This document shows positions 22,952-36,359 of a stretch of DNA of 64,000 nucleotides, piece after piece. The stretch's first letter is position 1; every line of letters starts with the position of its first letter. Position numbers and translations under genes: made by a program. This stretch comes from Flaccisagitta enflata (lineage: Eukaryota; Chaetognatha; Sagittoidea; Aphragmophora): NCBI GenBank assembly GCA_965153355.1, contig OZ231126.1:51026001-51090000 (forward strand), given 5' to 3'. Below the pieces are notes generated by a model. The model made no database searches. It had not been told where the DNA came from and saw only the letters and a list, made by a program, of their open reading frames with translations.

Positions 22952-23599
22952 GGTTATTTCCGTATTACTTAGAATTGTTTAACTGTTATTGACTTGGTTG
23001 CATGCCGGTTCATAATTCAGGTTATGCATAAATGCAACCTAGCTGCATTGATATGGTCAAATAATTAACCGTCATTCTGGTAATGGATTGCCGGTAACTT
23101 CAGCTCCAGCATGCAGCATCAACCCCTTTTTCTACTCTACGATTGGTCTCATTGCGTGTTTGTGAGATGACGGAACAAATTGATATCAAAATTATTATGT
23201 AAATGTTGGTGAAATGAGTCCACATGCCCTTGGAGGGAAGCGCCGATATTAAAAGGAAAAGAAGGATTAATGTGAAGCTTGTGTATGCTTAATACAGATG
23301 ATTAAACGCCACGTAAGCACGCAACCGTAGATTAACGCTTTGTGAGGGTATCATCACTTCTTATTTTATGCATTGCCAGTTCAACTTTTTTTTTTCATGC
23401 ATTTTCACAAACTACTTTCTGCTGATATATGAAGATACACGTGGCTTCATTTTTTGGTTTAGCAATCTTTAGCGAGTGACTGAATGTGGTTGAGAATTTT
23501 TGAAGATAGGAATAACTCTTACCGTTTTTACCATGTATAATTTGTGTGTATCTCGGACGTTTTAGTAAAAAAAGTTTTGGGGGTGTTGAGACAATTAAG

Positions 23600-23802
23600 T
23601 CATGTTTTTAAAGTGAGAGAGGGAAAAAGAAAAATGAAATAAAAAGAATGATAATGATAAAACCAAATGGACAATGACCGTAGAAAGGAAGATTTTTTTC
23701 CCAAGCCGCAATTTTCTCAATTAAGCCTTCTTGAAGAGCACTTATGGTCCTAATGACACATTGTTCTGCGTTTCTGCCATCATAACTGTTGATCTGGATC
23801 AT
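23600..23802 (-). other. Unassigned open frame
   Basis: A 64-codon frame begins MIQINSYDGRNAEQCVIRT and continues with charged residues, then hydrophobic low-complexity sequence. It could be a real exon of an unknown gene. Evidence is composition only. Confidence 0.2.
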
Positions 23803-23834
23803 GGTGCAACACTAAGATTCTACACATAATTTCC

Positions 23835-24040
<206 letters not shown>

Positions 24041-24197
24041 ACATCAACAATGACCCTTCCAAAACCCACTACCATGTCAAATCATTTTCTTTTTTGATAA
24101 AATAGATCGTCACTCATCGAAATTTCTATCAAAATAATGACTATGTAACATTGAAAAAGTCTGTTGCATATATTAGGTAAGTATCTTGGTTTTTTGG

Positions 24198-24311
<114 letters not shown>

Positions 24312-24650
24312 GATGGACGCCATACAAGTCAGTGTATAGTAACTGCATAGAGACAAAAAAACTAGTTAGATACTAAGGCAGACTGTCAGGAATTAACATC
24401 CACACGCAGACCGGCATACTCAAACGGAGAGGCCAGAAAAATGGGACGTAAAAGTAATTGTTTAAATGAAGGATTAGGCAAATACCATGCTTATGGAATT
24501 AGGAGTAGGAATGCATACAGTGGATTGTGCACGCCAATGAGCGAATGCATGCACCTTCTAAAAGAGACCATTTTATCGCAGTGAAGGACAACCAGCAATG
24601 CCGGTCCAGCATGTTCTGGTGCAAAGAAAAATAATATGAAACAAACGAAA

Positions 24651-24768
24651 AACAAGGCCAAGTGGGCCAATAGGTGCGACGTGTGGATCGTCGAACGAAT
24701 GCGTCACAGACCGACAGACCGACCGACCAACGGACACAGCCAGTTATAGAGGTGCTTTGTCGCACCTA
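24651..24768 (+). mobile_element. GTCGCG-hairpin family, GGTGC variant
   Basis: The left end is aacaaggccaagtgggcca then AGGTGCGAC. A gaccgaccgacc run follows, and the right hairpin (complement) reads AGGTGCGACAAAGCACCT before an A-run. Left motif and hairpin arm have changed together relative to the GTCGCG form. Confidence 0.75.
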
Positions 24769-24902
24769 AAAAATAACTATAAGAATGGCCTCAGGGTCAA
24801 GTCGCCGAGAAAAAGGAGCTTCAGGATGTGTAGACTCAGTTTTTGAGCGGCGGCCCCGAAGGAGCCGATTGCCTTTGCTTCCACATATAGAAAAATTTCA
24901 CC

Positions 24903-25062
24903 TTCTTCTTCTTCGTCTTCTTCTTCTTCTTTGTCTTCTTCTTCTTCTTCTTCTTCTTCTTCTTCTTCTTCTTCTTCTTCTTCTTCTTCTTCTTCTTCTT
25001 CTTCTTCTTCTTCTTCTTCTTCTTCTTCGTCTTCTTCTTCTTCTTCTTCTTCTTTTTCTGTG
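24903..25062 (+). repeat. (TTC)n trinucleotide tract
   Basis: CTT/TTC triplets with a few CGT interruptions. The Glu/Lys/Leu/Ser homopolymer frames are artefacts. Confidence 0.92.
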
Positions 25063-25064
25063 TC

Positions 25065-25190
25065 CTCAAATCGAAGCCCAAATCCTAAGCCCAAATGCCA
25101 CCCTGAGAGCCAAAATCCAAGCCTTGAAGCCTAGATCCCAGCCTTTTCGACCAAATCTCTGCCTTGAGGCCCAAATTTTAGTCCAACCCC
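25065..25190 (+). repeat. Imperfect ~18-bp minisatellite
   Basis: Units such as aagcccaaatcc, agccaaaatccaagcctt and gaggcccaaattttag follow each other with substitutions. Confidence 0.5.
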
Positions 25191-25745
25191 CTTTTTTGCA
25201 ACCCCAATGACCAAAAAATTCCCCACGACTTTTTATTTGCCGGAGCATAGGTGACCTGCCCCTGTGGGACCGCTGCCTTTTTCAGCTTCTCATTCTTTCA
25301 TACACTAAGGCGCATCGGGTAACGCTGACCATCTAACGCTTTTACGACTATTTCGAAATGACAGCGTATATCGAAACAGAATTATCAAAATACCTCATTT
25401 ATAACTTCATCTCAGACCAATTACACGCTTAGGATTTGGGAACTGGTTTAACCCAACAACAGAACAATCCCATTGATTGGGTTATGATACACATCTTCAG
25501 CTGCTCCCGAATTCTCTCTTTCGATCGACCCTTTCTGTTCAGTCTAAAGTCTGAAAGCTGAAGGCTCTCAGCAGTAGCGGTTTTAACTCAATAAACATAT
25601 GCATCATAGCGTGAAAAAAAAAATAACAAAAAAAGAAAAAGATGAAATATGGACAGCATACTTGTTGAGAATAAGTGTAAAGAGGTAACCCAATTAAAAA
25701 ATATTTTTTAGGTGAAGAAAAAAACAGAAAGTGAGCGAGATTTAC

Positions 25746-25848
<103 letters not shown>

Positions 25849-26095
25849 TGAATGGAATTGAATATGGAGGAATGAAAAAAGAACATTTTTAAAGTGGGTG
25901 GTGGGCGGGTGAAGGTGAAGGAGGAGGAGCAGGAGGAAACGACGTCGACGGGAATAACTTATCACTTTGAATCAACGTCGCGGCATTAGAAAATAATTGA
26001 ATCAGTTTTGGCTGGTATTGTTCCATTCCTTGTAATTTGTATAGCAAATGTCCACTTAGTATTTGTATATCCATTGTGTCCGAGTTCTGTGTCTT

Positions 26096-26320
<225 letters not shown>

Positions 26321-26492
26321 GTGTGACTACATGTGATTGGTTGATGCAATCACAGATGTTTTTGCTGTCTCTCTGTCTTTGTATTTTCGCGATGCTAATA
26401 TCGTTTGTAGATGTCGTAACTGTTGTTGTAGCTGCAAGAACTACCGCTACGTTTAAGCGTTGTGGTGTTCCTGCGTATATGTTCCCGAGAAG

Positions 26493-28144
26493 TCACTTTG
26501 TTTCGGGGATGCCGAGTATGAAGCGAAAGAGTTTCGGAACAGCCTCCAAGACTCCGACTCCAAACAGTACGAAGAAGATGATAAACCCCATGATTTTGCC
26601 CAATCGCGCCGCCAGACCCTGAGGACGCTCGTAGACCGTTTGGTAGGTCTTTTCGAGCGTCGACGGATCGCTCCAGTTGCCCGTGTCGGCCATCATCACC
26701 ACCACTTTTGGCTTGTCGGGATCCTCCACTTCCTCTTCCTCCTCCTCTTCCTCCGGCTCCACCGAAGGCTCCTCCGAAGCTTCTTCCGATGTCGTCTGGC
26801 TGTTGCTATGGTAATGAAACCGGAAAACGAAGACAAGATTGTAACTAATGCGTTCTTTTCTTTTATGTGGGGGGAGGGCCATGCAAATGATACAAAAAAA
26901 AAACTCTTCTAAAACAAGGCAAGAATGAATGTAAATATTGAAAAGTTTCCTTAGCTTCATGGTGTCAAATACAGGCCTGTATATACGCGGGGGGGGGGAA
27001 TCAAAGGATTTGGAGATGGGGAAGAAAATCAAAGGGGAAAGAAAAGAAAATTTGGGGAAAATATAACTTTTGGCAGTACCAAATGATAAGAACTGATTAC
27101 TAAAATGTGATTTAATAATATTTAAAACTTTACTACACTGTTTTATTGCTTTATGGGTAAGAAAATCATAGATCTTGAAACGCGATGTGACGCGTCATGG
27201 GGAAGAAAATCAAAGGCAGGGGGGGAATCAAAAGCGAAACAATTTTATACACCCCTGGTCAAATATGCAGGCTTCGTCATTTGAATAAAAAACGACGTAA
27301 AAAAGTTTGATTTATTTTAGGGTTACCACTCCGCGAGGAGTACATCACGTCTCTACAGTCAACACCATTTGAATCATAACTTAAACTGGTCAAAAATACA
27401 TGGGGTTGAATGAGCACGATTTTCCTACACATGGCACATTGCACCAAGGAATAGATTTGGCGATGAACTAGAATTCACATGAAGTTGCTCCTACGGTAAA
27501 AACAAGTATTTGCACACAAAAAAAGGATGATTTTCTGAAAAATGGGGAAACAGTTGTCATGAGGACTACAAGAATAATTCAATGCAACGGTTTTTGCCAT
27601 CCATACAAGAGAACATAGAGCTCGTTTAGTAGCGTCACTGAGGAAGATCTTCTGTCCATTCGTCGGTCCACCCATGAAGAACCATTAAGCTTTTATAAGT
27701 GCATTCTCGCATATCTATAAAAGGTCATGGCTGTCAGTCGGTTGGTCTTTCGGTCTGTCATGCAAGATTTTTAATCACCTAAATCTGCCGACTTTGGCGT
27801 CTGTCTTCAATTCTGAAACCTCGGCCTCGTATGCCTTCCCACTTTCATTTTCATTCAGTCGTTTATGCGTCCGTTCGTTCGTTCGTTCATTCATTCATTC
27901 ATTCATTCATTCATTCATTCATTCATTCATTCATTCATTGAAAACATTACATCGCTTACAAACATCCGCTCATACACTCTTGAAAAGCGAGGCCCACATA
28001 TTGGCCAAAACTGTTTTGCAGGTAAATGATGGCAGCTGCAATAATCTACTTTGTCATTATCATGTGCATATTGCATATCCCGTTTATAAAGTTTTATATC
28101 ATTCTCATTTTCGATTACCTGACTTCGGTCATGGTTGTGTCCAT
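26493..28144 (-). CDS. Small membrane protein, paralog B (two exons, 112 aa)
   Basis: Exon 1 is 28119-28144 (26 nt: ATG to AG, donor GTAATC) and encodes MDTTMTEV plus two bases. Exon 2 is 26493-26805 (acceptor ccatag, then C), completing Ser, then NSQTTSEEASEEPSVEP, a Glu run, MADTGNWSDPSTLEKTYQ, YERPQG, a transmembrane-like segment (IMGFIIFFVLFGVGV), VPKLFRFILGIPETK and a stop. The predicted product is a 112-residue acidic protein with one hydrophobic segment near the C terminus. Orientation and membrane are unknown. The family is unfamiliar to me. The intron carries a hAT MITE (26972-27257) plus unassigned sequence. Exon 1 is identical over 26 nt to that of paralog C, which strongly supports the model. 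Confidence 0.8.
26972..27257 (-). mobile_element. hAT-type MITE (copy 2), in the intron of paralog B
   Basis: Inverted relative to copy 1 at 10300. The ends CAGGCCTGTATA and TATACACCCCTG bound 286 bp and are flanked by a perfect 8-bp duplication gtcaaata (26964-26971 and 27258-27265). The interior repeats the ggggaatcaaa / aatcaaag blocks. Confidence 0.92.
27475..27675 (-). other. Unassigned open frame in the paralog B intron
   Basis: A 66-codon frame, MGGPTNGQKIFLSDATKR onward, with ordinary composition. No splice context or family recognised. Confidence 0.2.
27877..27939 (+). repeat. (ATTC)n tetranucleotide tract
   Basis: GTTC units followed by ATTC units. Confidence 0.9.
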
Positions 28145-28252
28145 TTTTCGAAGGGGAGACAAATCTTCGTTTCTGTTTAGAATTCGAATTCGAATTCAAT
28201 ATTGGCTTTGATGTCCTTTTTTGAGCAAGGACAATGTCCTATAAAGAATGCC

Positions 28253-28454
<202 letters not shown>

Positions 28455-28975
28455 AATTAGTTGATTGATCAAAATGAAAGTTCTAAGACGCTTTTTGGAT
28501 AACGCATATCAGAAGTCGTTTCCAAGGGATGCAGCCACGATGAAGCATGTTGCAATTGAGATCGAATAAATGCAACAATTATACAATCAAAAAGTTATCA
28601 ATGAAGAGTAATGTCGTATAAGTTTGCGTCCCATTTCTTCTTCTATCAGCAAAACTATTAGCCCATTGCCAATGACTACAAGCGCGTAAATGTTTTGAAA
28701 TGAAATGCAATAACAAGCTCCAGCGTCCAGTATTTGTTTGATTAAGCCGTGGCAAAAAAAGTAAAAGCCACTTTCTCGCCTGACTTTGTGAATACGAGGC
28801 CCGTGGATAACTCCATTATCTCGATTTCATGAACAACCAATTTTCATCGAGTTGAAGTCATGATTTAATAAACGAAGCAATTATGATAACAGCTTGGTAT
28901 TGGTAATTATAACGAATAATGTTGGCGCGTGTTATGGACCGTTATGTCCATGTAAGCGTATTCACACTAGAATTC

Positions 28976-29185
28976 CTAGGATTTCCCGAAGAATATGTGT
29001 ACCGATGGACTATGCGATAAAGTCTTGTGTAAAAAGTCTACGACTATCATAGCGAATAAACAGGGAGTTTTCCCATAAATCGTATGAATCTTAATCATCG
29101 TAAGAAGGATGCGAGTAATGCAAAGCTTTTCTCCACTTTGACGTAGAATCGGTAGTAAAGTGCGGTGAGATAAGCGGATTATCAT
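28976..29185 (-). other. Unassigned open frame between paralogs B and C
   Basis: A 69-codon frame with mixed hydrophobic/basic composition (LRQSGEKLCITRILLTMIKI). No motif recognised; coding status uncertain. Confidence 0.2.
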
Positions 29186-29408
29186 TTCAATGGGATGCGA
29201 GTTATTTACTTACTATGGATTTTGTCTCAGTTGAAGTCATTGTAGCTGTCTATGAGTTAGTCACGTTAGTCAATATTGTTGTTACGTTAGTGATGATAAT
29301 GGTAATGGTTATATAGAGCGTTATAAATCGTCGTAGTTGTCATCGTTTTCACAACTCGCTGTTGGTTTTTTTTCATTCCTCATATTTTTTCTTTCTTTCT
29401 TCGAGAGG

Positions 29409-29954
29409 TCACTTTGTTTGGGGGATGCCAAGTATGAAGCGAAAAAGAGCCGGAACCGCCTCCAACACGCCGACGCCGAACAAAACGAAGAAGATGATAA
29501 ATCCCAAGGTTTTGCCAAAGCGCGCCGGCAGACCCTGAGGACGCTCGTAGACCGTTTGGTAGGTCTTTTCGAGCGTCGACGGATCGCTCCAGTTCCCAGA
29601 GTCGGCCATCATCACAATTTTGGGTTCCACCGGTTCCGCCACCTCCTCCTCCACCTCCTCCGACTCGACCGAGGGCTCCTCCGACGTTTCCTCGGACGCC
29701 GTTTGGCTGTTGCTATAACACAAATCCAAAACCACACAAAACAAAGACCACAAGTGAAACAAAAAAATGAAAGAGTAAACGGGGCAATTCTGGTCTGATG
29801 GAATCGAATGGCCGTCTTTCAACATATCGCATGTGTCATGACTACAAGTATTGCATCTCCATATGAATTAGGATATAATTTGTGTAATTGTACTGTGTGT
29901 ATATGACTTTAAGTCCCGTTGTGGTTACCTGACTTCGGTCATGGTTGTGTCCAT
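29409..29954 (-). CDS. Small membrane protein, paralog C (two exons, 109 aa)
   Basis: Exon 1 is 29929-29954 (26 nt, same sequence as paralog B, donor GTAACC). Exon 2 is 29409-29712 (acceptor ttatag, then C). The product begins MDTTMTEVSNSQTASEET, has an acidic Glu/Val-rich stretch, MADSGNWSDPSTLEKTYQ, YERPQG, a hydrophobic segment (LGFIIFFVLFGVGV), VPALFRFILGIPQTK and a stop. It is close to paralog B (few substitutions, a shorter Glu run) and more distant from A. The intron is only 216 bp. The B/C pair looks like a recent tandem duplication, with an older split from A. Confidence 0.82.
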
Positions 29955-30104
29955 TTTTCATGGAAGTCGAAAGATGGTTCCTGGTCAAAATGTGAGTGAG
30001 TACCTTATTAAGCATACCTTCCTTTCATTATTTTTTAAATCAAATGCAATTTTAAACTTGCTCATAAGCTCACAAATTCGCACAGGATCATGCTCTCTCT
30101 TTTT

Positions 30105-30246
30105 AGTCGCGGACACGAGACTCTACAACTTGCCGTGTCCGTCAATTGGTCGGTCAGTCCCTAAAGTTTTTGAATTGCAGGCGGTTTTCGCAATACGGCC
30201 CCTGCCCAACTGTCCGCGACTGTCTTGCCGTGTATCCGGCCTTGTT
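30105..30246 (-). mobile_element. GTCGCG-hairpin element (GCGGAC type)
   Basis: The hairpin end is AGTCGCGGACACGAGACT, then a gtcggtcagtccc run. The other end in complement reads AGTCGCGGACAGTTGGGCAG and aacaaggccggatacacgg. Left motif and hairpin both carry GCGGAC. Confidence 0.75.
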
Positions 30247-30586
30247 TTTTTTTCTCGTGAGAATAGATAAAATTGAACACTCGAAATTTCGTGCCGTAGT
30301 TTGCAACGTAATTATCATGCTGAACTATGATTTCATAAGCCAACGTAAGCGCGATCTGACAGGTTTTTTTGTTTTGTTTGATGTTCAATCTGCGATTCAT
30401 ATAAATAGACAACTACAAGCGTTTGGAGCCATGATAGTGATAACGGTAATGAAATTGAATTTTTGATACGTGATAGAAAATGTAAGATTATTCGCAATCA
30501 ACGCCCAAGGCAATGAGTCTTGAAATGAATTTGCATGAAGATGATTTCCGGTAACAAATTGAATGAATCTACGGAAAATTACACGA

Positions 30587-30907
30587 TTACATTTCTTGGG
30601 CTATTTGCTCAAAGATAACTCGCTTATTGGCTTCATTTGTCTCGTGATTACCGAGAAGAGATGGATTAATGAGCATCGTTAACCATTTCCACACGAGCCA
30701 CTGGGTAAGATAATGATTAATGAATTGACAGATGAATCTTTGAAACTTTTTAAAAGCGCCTCGAATATATATCATAGTGCAGTCGAGCTTCACTAGAGCG
30801 CACCCGCTGATAAGGCATCCCACGCTAAAAGGCATAATTTCGAGACTTTTTTGCCTTGATTTTATTGTTGAGGAAACCCGTCTAAAGCGCACCCGCCTAT
30901 AAGACAT
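30587..30907 (-). other. Unassigned open frame with helical composition
   Basis: The end of this frame (AFKKFQRFICQFINHYLTQW onward, to EQIAQEM) looks protein-like. Its start overlaps a repeat with cactagagcgcacccgc and taaagcgcacccgcc. It may be a remnant; no function proposed. Confidence 0.2.
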
Positions 30908-30910
30908 ATT
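30778..30910 (+). repeat. Short repeat with duplicated gcgcacccgc block
   Basis: cagtcgagcttcactagagc resembles a pogo-type terminus, and the block gcgcacccgc...taag appears twice about 100 bp apart. Possible transposon end. Confidence 0.4.
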
Positions 30911-30957
30911 TCGTGGTTGGCTTAGAATTGTCTCTAGTAAATAATTGAAGGATTTCT

Positions 30958-31078
30958 GTCAACCCCGAGCAAACCCTGAGCAACCCCAAGCAAACCCCGA
31001 GCAACCTCGAGCAAACCCCGAGCTTCAGTTGCTCGGGGTTTAACCCCAAGCAACCCCGAGTGACCCCCGGGTTCAATC
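30958..31078 (+). repeat. CCCCGAGCAA minisatellite with internal inversion
   Basis: Units of ~22 bp (aaaccccgagcaacc) are repeated. One inverted stretch (gttgctcggggttt) in the middle forms a local hairpin. Confidence 0.75.
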
Positions 31079-31426
31079 TCACCCAAGATTACGGGGTGTG
31101 GCAGACGGATATCGTCTAAACTAAATATCACAGTCATTTTTTCTTAAATTTTTTGTATGAAAATTGAACAATAGACAACAGTTTTAAAATCCCGGATGTT
31201 AATGTCAAGTAGTTCAAGCAATGCCACTGTGAAAAAGAGATAATCAAAAGGAATAAAGCTCTGTTTTGGGACCTTAGAAAGGTTTCTTTTACATCTGAGA
31301 CAATTTTTTGAGAAACATGGGATGTAGGCACGACCATGGATGTATTAGAGCTTAAACTTAAGTTTAAGATTTGCCACATGAAGACTGGGTGAAAAGTGAG
31401 ACCGACTTTTGTACATAGCAATGACT

Positions 31427-31651
31427 AAAAGGCCGGATACACGGCTACCCTAGTCGCGAGCGGGTGGGCAGGAGCAGTGCTGGAGAAGGTCACTAGGGCA
31501 TCTGGGCAGGAGCCATATGCTCTAAAAGCTCAAAAACGCCAAAAAAAAAGGAAAAGGGACTGACCGACCGATCAACCGACCGACCAACCAACCAACCAAC
31601 CGACCAACCGACCGACCAACGGACCGACATAGAGTCGTGTAGCACGCGACT
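31427..31651 (+). mobile_element. GTCGCG-hairpin element
   Basis: Left aaaaggccggatacacggct then AGTCGCGAGCGGGTGGGCAG, then a gaccaaccaaccaacc run and a right hairpin whose complement reads AGTCGCGTGCTACACGACT. Confidence 0.75.
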
Positions 31652-31659
31652 AAAAAGCA

Positions 31660-33500
31660 ACTATTTTCATCATTGATAAACAAAAATCTTTCATTTCAAA
31701 TGTTTTTATCATTTTTCTAACCAAGCATGTTGAATCTTTCTCCCAAGTAACCTTTTTTAAAGTGATTTTCACACTTTTCTATTATGAATCTATCAAAGTT
31801 CAAGACCGACTGTATGTCAAGACTAACTTTTACTATGTCCAGGGGCGTCTCATACATCCATGGACACGACAAAGTCGCTGTAGCGAAATCGAAAAACTGA
31901 CAACCTTCAATGAGAAGCTATGGCCTTCAAGTTACATAAATGAGAATACCCGATGTAAAATCTAAAAAGCGGGCTATAGAAAAGCTACTAGGTTATTTCC
32001 CTTTCATTATGAAAAAAAAGCCTAGCTCTGAATCTAGGTTGAAGCAAGGCAATGACAAAATTTGCATAATACAAACTACCAGCCAGAGGGCCGGGCTTGA
32101 GGTTCAATCCTTGAGGAATAAATAATTAAACACTTACAGTGATGATTGATTGATCAACTTTGGTTCATCAATACTTTTTCTGAGGGACAGGCTTTGAAAT
32201 TTAATGCGAAATTCAAAGCGAAATAATAAGCTGAAAATCAGGTCCACGATTTGATATTTCTGGGCCAGAAAAAAAGAGGGCTGAGTTGTTGTATCAACAA
32301 TAGCTGCACAATGTTTGCATCTACCCAAATGCTTCGAGAGGTTTTGCATGCATCTTGTTCCATCCCAAAATCCTCACTACAATCACTCTTGCAGTGGAAC
32401 AACTTTTTATTGGTGCTTTAAGTTATTAATTAGAGATAACCACAACATGAAATAATAAAGTTACAATTTACCCGAATTTACCCTTTTAGAGGAATTCCGG
32501 AAGTATCAGCTTTTTTTAAATTCTTGAAAACTACAGACCAGGACAGCTCCATTAAAGATTTTTTTGACTATGATATTTTTTCTTATTAATCTTATGCCTA
32601 TTCTTAAATTTTTCTTAAAAACAAAGAAGAGCAAAAGTTATTCACGACCTCCACTTGTGGAGATACATCACAAATTGACACAGAAGAGCGGAGTGATAAA
32701 AATCAAGGAAAGGCGGCTCATCTTGAAGGACCTGTTCCACGGTGCGCCAGAAATCATGCTAGGTTGTGCATTGCGCCTGTCAGGATGCCTAAAATGGTGA
32801 AAAGCACCCAATGCACCCTATTTGATTTGGTTCTTTGCCAAAGATTTTTTAAATTAGCGACAGCATAACTCTCTATTCAACCAGGAACCATTTTTAGGAT
32901 GATGTTAAAGTTTGCATTGAATAATCATTAGAATCGATATTTCTTTTATGCAATATTTGTCTCGCTCATGCACATCTATGGAAACTTCAGAGTCATCCTT
33001 AAAAAGGTTCCCGATTGATTTCAAAGTCATGCAGACATGAGAGATTTTTGGAAAATGAATAAGATAACTGAGGTGTATTGGGGCATTTTCACCAATTAAG
33101 GCAACCTGACAGGCGTATTGTGCTTGAAGAAAAGCAACCCATTTGCCTAGTTCAAGTTTTATTGCATTTTTTAGTTGACCAATCACTGGATTAAATGAAG
33201 ACAAGCTGATTTTGTTCTTAAATTCGGCAAATACACAAAAATCTACTTTTGGACGCTTAGTGAGAATTTCAAGAAATTATGAATACCTCTGTTGACTCAG
33301 ACAAGTGGCGCCCCGCCGTCACGGTACCGGCGCTCGGACATAAACTGATTCTTTGTTTGAACACTTACGACGGAAAATTGTGTTTGCCTTCTAAAAAGGC
33401 AGAATGACATGGATGTGCATGTGAGGCAAGGGCGCATGGGGCAGGGCGTATGGGGCAGGGTGTGCGGGGCCTATGGAGGCTCGTTTTGCTTTGAGTTTTA
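31660..33500. other. No recognised gene; unassigned open frames
   Basis: AT-rich region. The - frame 32905-33204 (starting MSSFNPVIGQLKNAIKLELG) and the - frame 32134-32349 have protein-like composition but no motif I recognise. They could be relics of a DNA transposon. A GC-rich patch lies near 33300-33330 and a ggcgcatggggcagg minisatellite at 33425-33475. Confidence 0.35.
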
Positions 33501-33511
33501 AGAATAAGAAG

Positions 33512-33733
33512 AACAAGGCCGGATACACGGCTACCCCAGTCGCGTGCGGGTGGGCAGGGTCTGTTTTTGAGGTCAACCTATCATTTGGGCAGGAGCAGTA
33601 GTGTCAACGACCACAAAAAAATAAAGTGTGATGGACCGACGGACCAACGGACCGACGGACTGACGGACCGACGGACCGACGGAGCGATGGACGGACCAAC
33701 AAAGCGGGGTGTAGAGTCGCGTTGCACGCGACT
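33512..33733 (+). mobile_element. GTCGCG-hairpin element (full copy)
   Basis: Left aacaaggccggatacacggc and AGTCGCGTGCGGGTGGGCAG, tcatttgggcaggagcagta, a ggaccgacggac run, then the right hairpin (complement AGTCGCGTGCAACGCGACT) and an A-run. Confidence 0.8.
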
Positions 33734-33789
33734 AAAAACAGTAATGAAATAAACACACCAAAAAGAAAGATAATCATGAAATGACGCGG

Positions 33790-34027
33790 GGTCACAATAT
33801 TGTCGCGGACGGGTGGGAATGGTCATACAACCCCCATCCATACCCTCCCCCACCCCATGCTCACTCACACAAACAATCACAAATGTAGCATCATAAATGG
33901 GCGTTTTTCGCTTATTTTAATTGAGCGTGACCAATGGACCAGCGGATGGACCAGCGGACTGATGGACCAGCGGACCGAAGGACCAACGGACGGGCAAAAC
34001 CTTTTAGAGAGTTGCGTGACCGCAACT
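33790..34027 (+). mobile_element. Variant hairpin element (gggtcacaatattg subfamily)
   Basis: The left end ggggtcacaatattg is joined to GTCGCGGACGGGTGGG. Then ccaatggaccagcgg repeats and a right hairpin whose complement reads AGTTGCGGTCACGCAACT before an A-run. Left and right motifs differ here more than in other copies. Confidence 0.6.
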
Positions 34028-34235
34028 AAAAAAGGTAGAGGAGAAATCACGAGGACAGTTTTTTCTTTTGAAAGACTGTTAGAATTAAAGGACCCTATGA
34101 AAAAAAAAGAGTATTAAAAAGTTGTGTGTCGGCCTTGGTATGGGCACGAGAATTGGACGCCAACCATCATTTTCACCAAATTGACGATGGTTTGGAGCCT
34201 CTAAACCTTGTAGTCGGAAATATGGTAGCCAGAAA

Positions 34236-34482
34236 AACAAGGCCAAGTGAAGGCCAATAAGTGCGCCTCGCTTGATTAAGAATTTATGAATGAACGTTTC
34301 TGATGAATGAATGAATAAATGAAAATGAATGTGGCAAGGCATGAAAGTTGACAGGAATGAATAACTACGTCAGAACAAGCCGTTTTTCACATTTCAAACG
34401 TTTGCATGACCGACCAACCGACCGACCAACCGATCAACCGACCGACGGACATGACCTCATGTAGAAGTGCGAGGACGCACTT
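34236..34482 (+). mobile_element. GTCGCG-hairpin family, AAGTGCG variant
   Basis: Left aacaaggccaagtgaaggc then AAGTGCGCCTCG. A gaccaaccgaccgacc run follows, and the right hairpin (complement) reads AAGTGCGTCCTCGCACTT before an A-run. Confidence 0.72.
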
Positions 34483-34489
34483 AAAAAAG

Positions 34490-35417
<928 letters not shown>

Positions 35418-35454
35418 GAGACGAGAGACGCAATTCTAAAGGACGTCCGAAATA

Positions 35455-35665
35455 GAAGAAAATGATAGGAGGAAAGAAAAGGAAAGGAAGAGGAGGAGAA
35501 AGAAGTGGAGGAAAGGAAAAAGAAGATGATGGGAACAAAGGAAGAGGAGGAAAGGAATGTGACGAGTTCCGGAGGAGGAAGAGCAGAGTGGAGGAAGACG
35601 AGAAACTGGAGAAAAAGGAAAGGGATGATGGAGGAGGAAGAGGAGGAGGAGGAAGAAGAAGATGA
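35455..35665 (+). repeat. Purine-rich (GGA/GAA) tract
   Basis: About 200 bp almost lacking pyrimidines on the + strand, with ggaggaaag-type units. Frames through it are low-complexity. Confidence 0.75.
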
Positions 35666-35739
35666 GGTTATGGGAGAGAAGTAAAAAAGATGAAAGAGAA
35701 ACACTGGGGAAATATTTACGTGCTTGCGTCACTTTTTCT

Positions 35740-35740
<1 letters not shown>

Positions 35741-35829
<89 letters not shown>
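35741..35829 (+). repeat. (GA)n microsatellite
   Basis: Pure GA of ~88 bp. Confidence 0.95.
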
Positions 35830-35832
<3 letters not shown>

Positions 35833-36237
35833 CATGGCGCTGAGAAGTGGCAAAATTGGAGGAAACCTTTTTCACCAATCTGCTTCTTACTTTGAAATGA
35901 AGTGATTTTCAAATCACCAAAGACGTGGCTGGTATTCCCGGTGAAAAAAACTGCAAGGATTTGAAATAAGATGATGAGTTGACCATCAAAATATCCATCC
36001 CATGTTTTCCCAAAGCTGTTCAAAACATCGCGCAGAATTGTTCTACTGATTGATTGTTCTATCGATTAATTGATGGATGGTTGGATAGATAGATGGAAGG
36101 ACGAAAGACCAGTACATGTTCTTGTGCGAGGGCGCATGTAAAAGCTGGGGCGTACGTAGCAGTGAAATGGCCTTCCAGGCCTCTTGATTCTGGAGCAGCG
36201 AGCGGTGCCGCTTGTCGGCAGGGTATGGAAGAAATCG

Positions 36238-36345
36238 GCATGTCCCGGAGGAAGAAGAGGAAGAAAAAGAAGAAGAAGAAAAAGAAAAAAAAAAGAAAAA
36301 GAAAAAGAGAAAGAGAGAAAGAAAGTGAGGAAAGAAAAGGCCAGA
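36238..36345 (+). repeat. (GAA)n-like purine tract
   Basis: Imperfect GAA/GAAAAA units. Confidence 0.8.
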
Positions 36346-36359
36346 GTAGCAATTGAAGT

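Noticed and set aside
23000-23050. ATG near 23045 as a first exon for paralog A (ATGCAGCTAG then GTTGCA)
   Set aside because: Phase would fit, but the donor is poor and nothing matches the B/C first exon.
29337-29798. 153-codon + strand frame opposite paralog C (and 26460-26912 opposite B)
   Set aside because: Antisense shadows of the conserved - strand exons; splice sites and paralogy support only the - strand.
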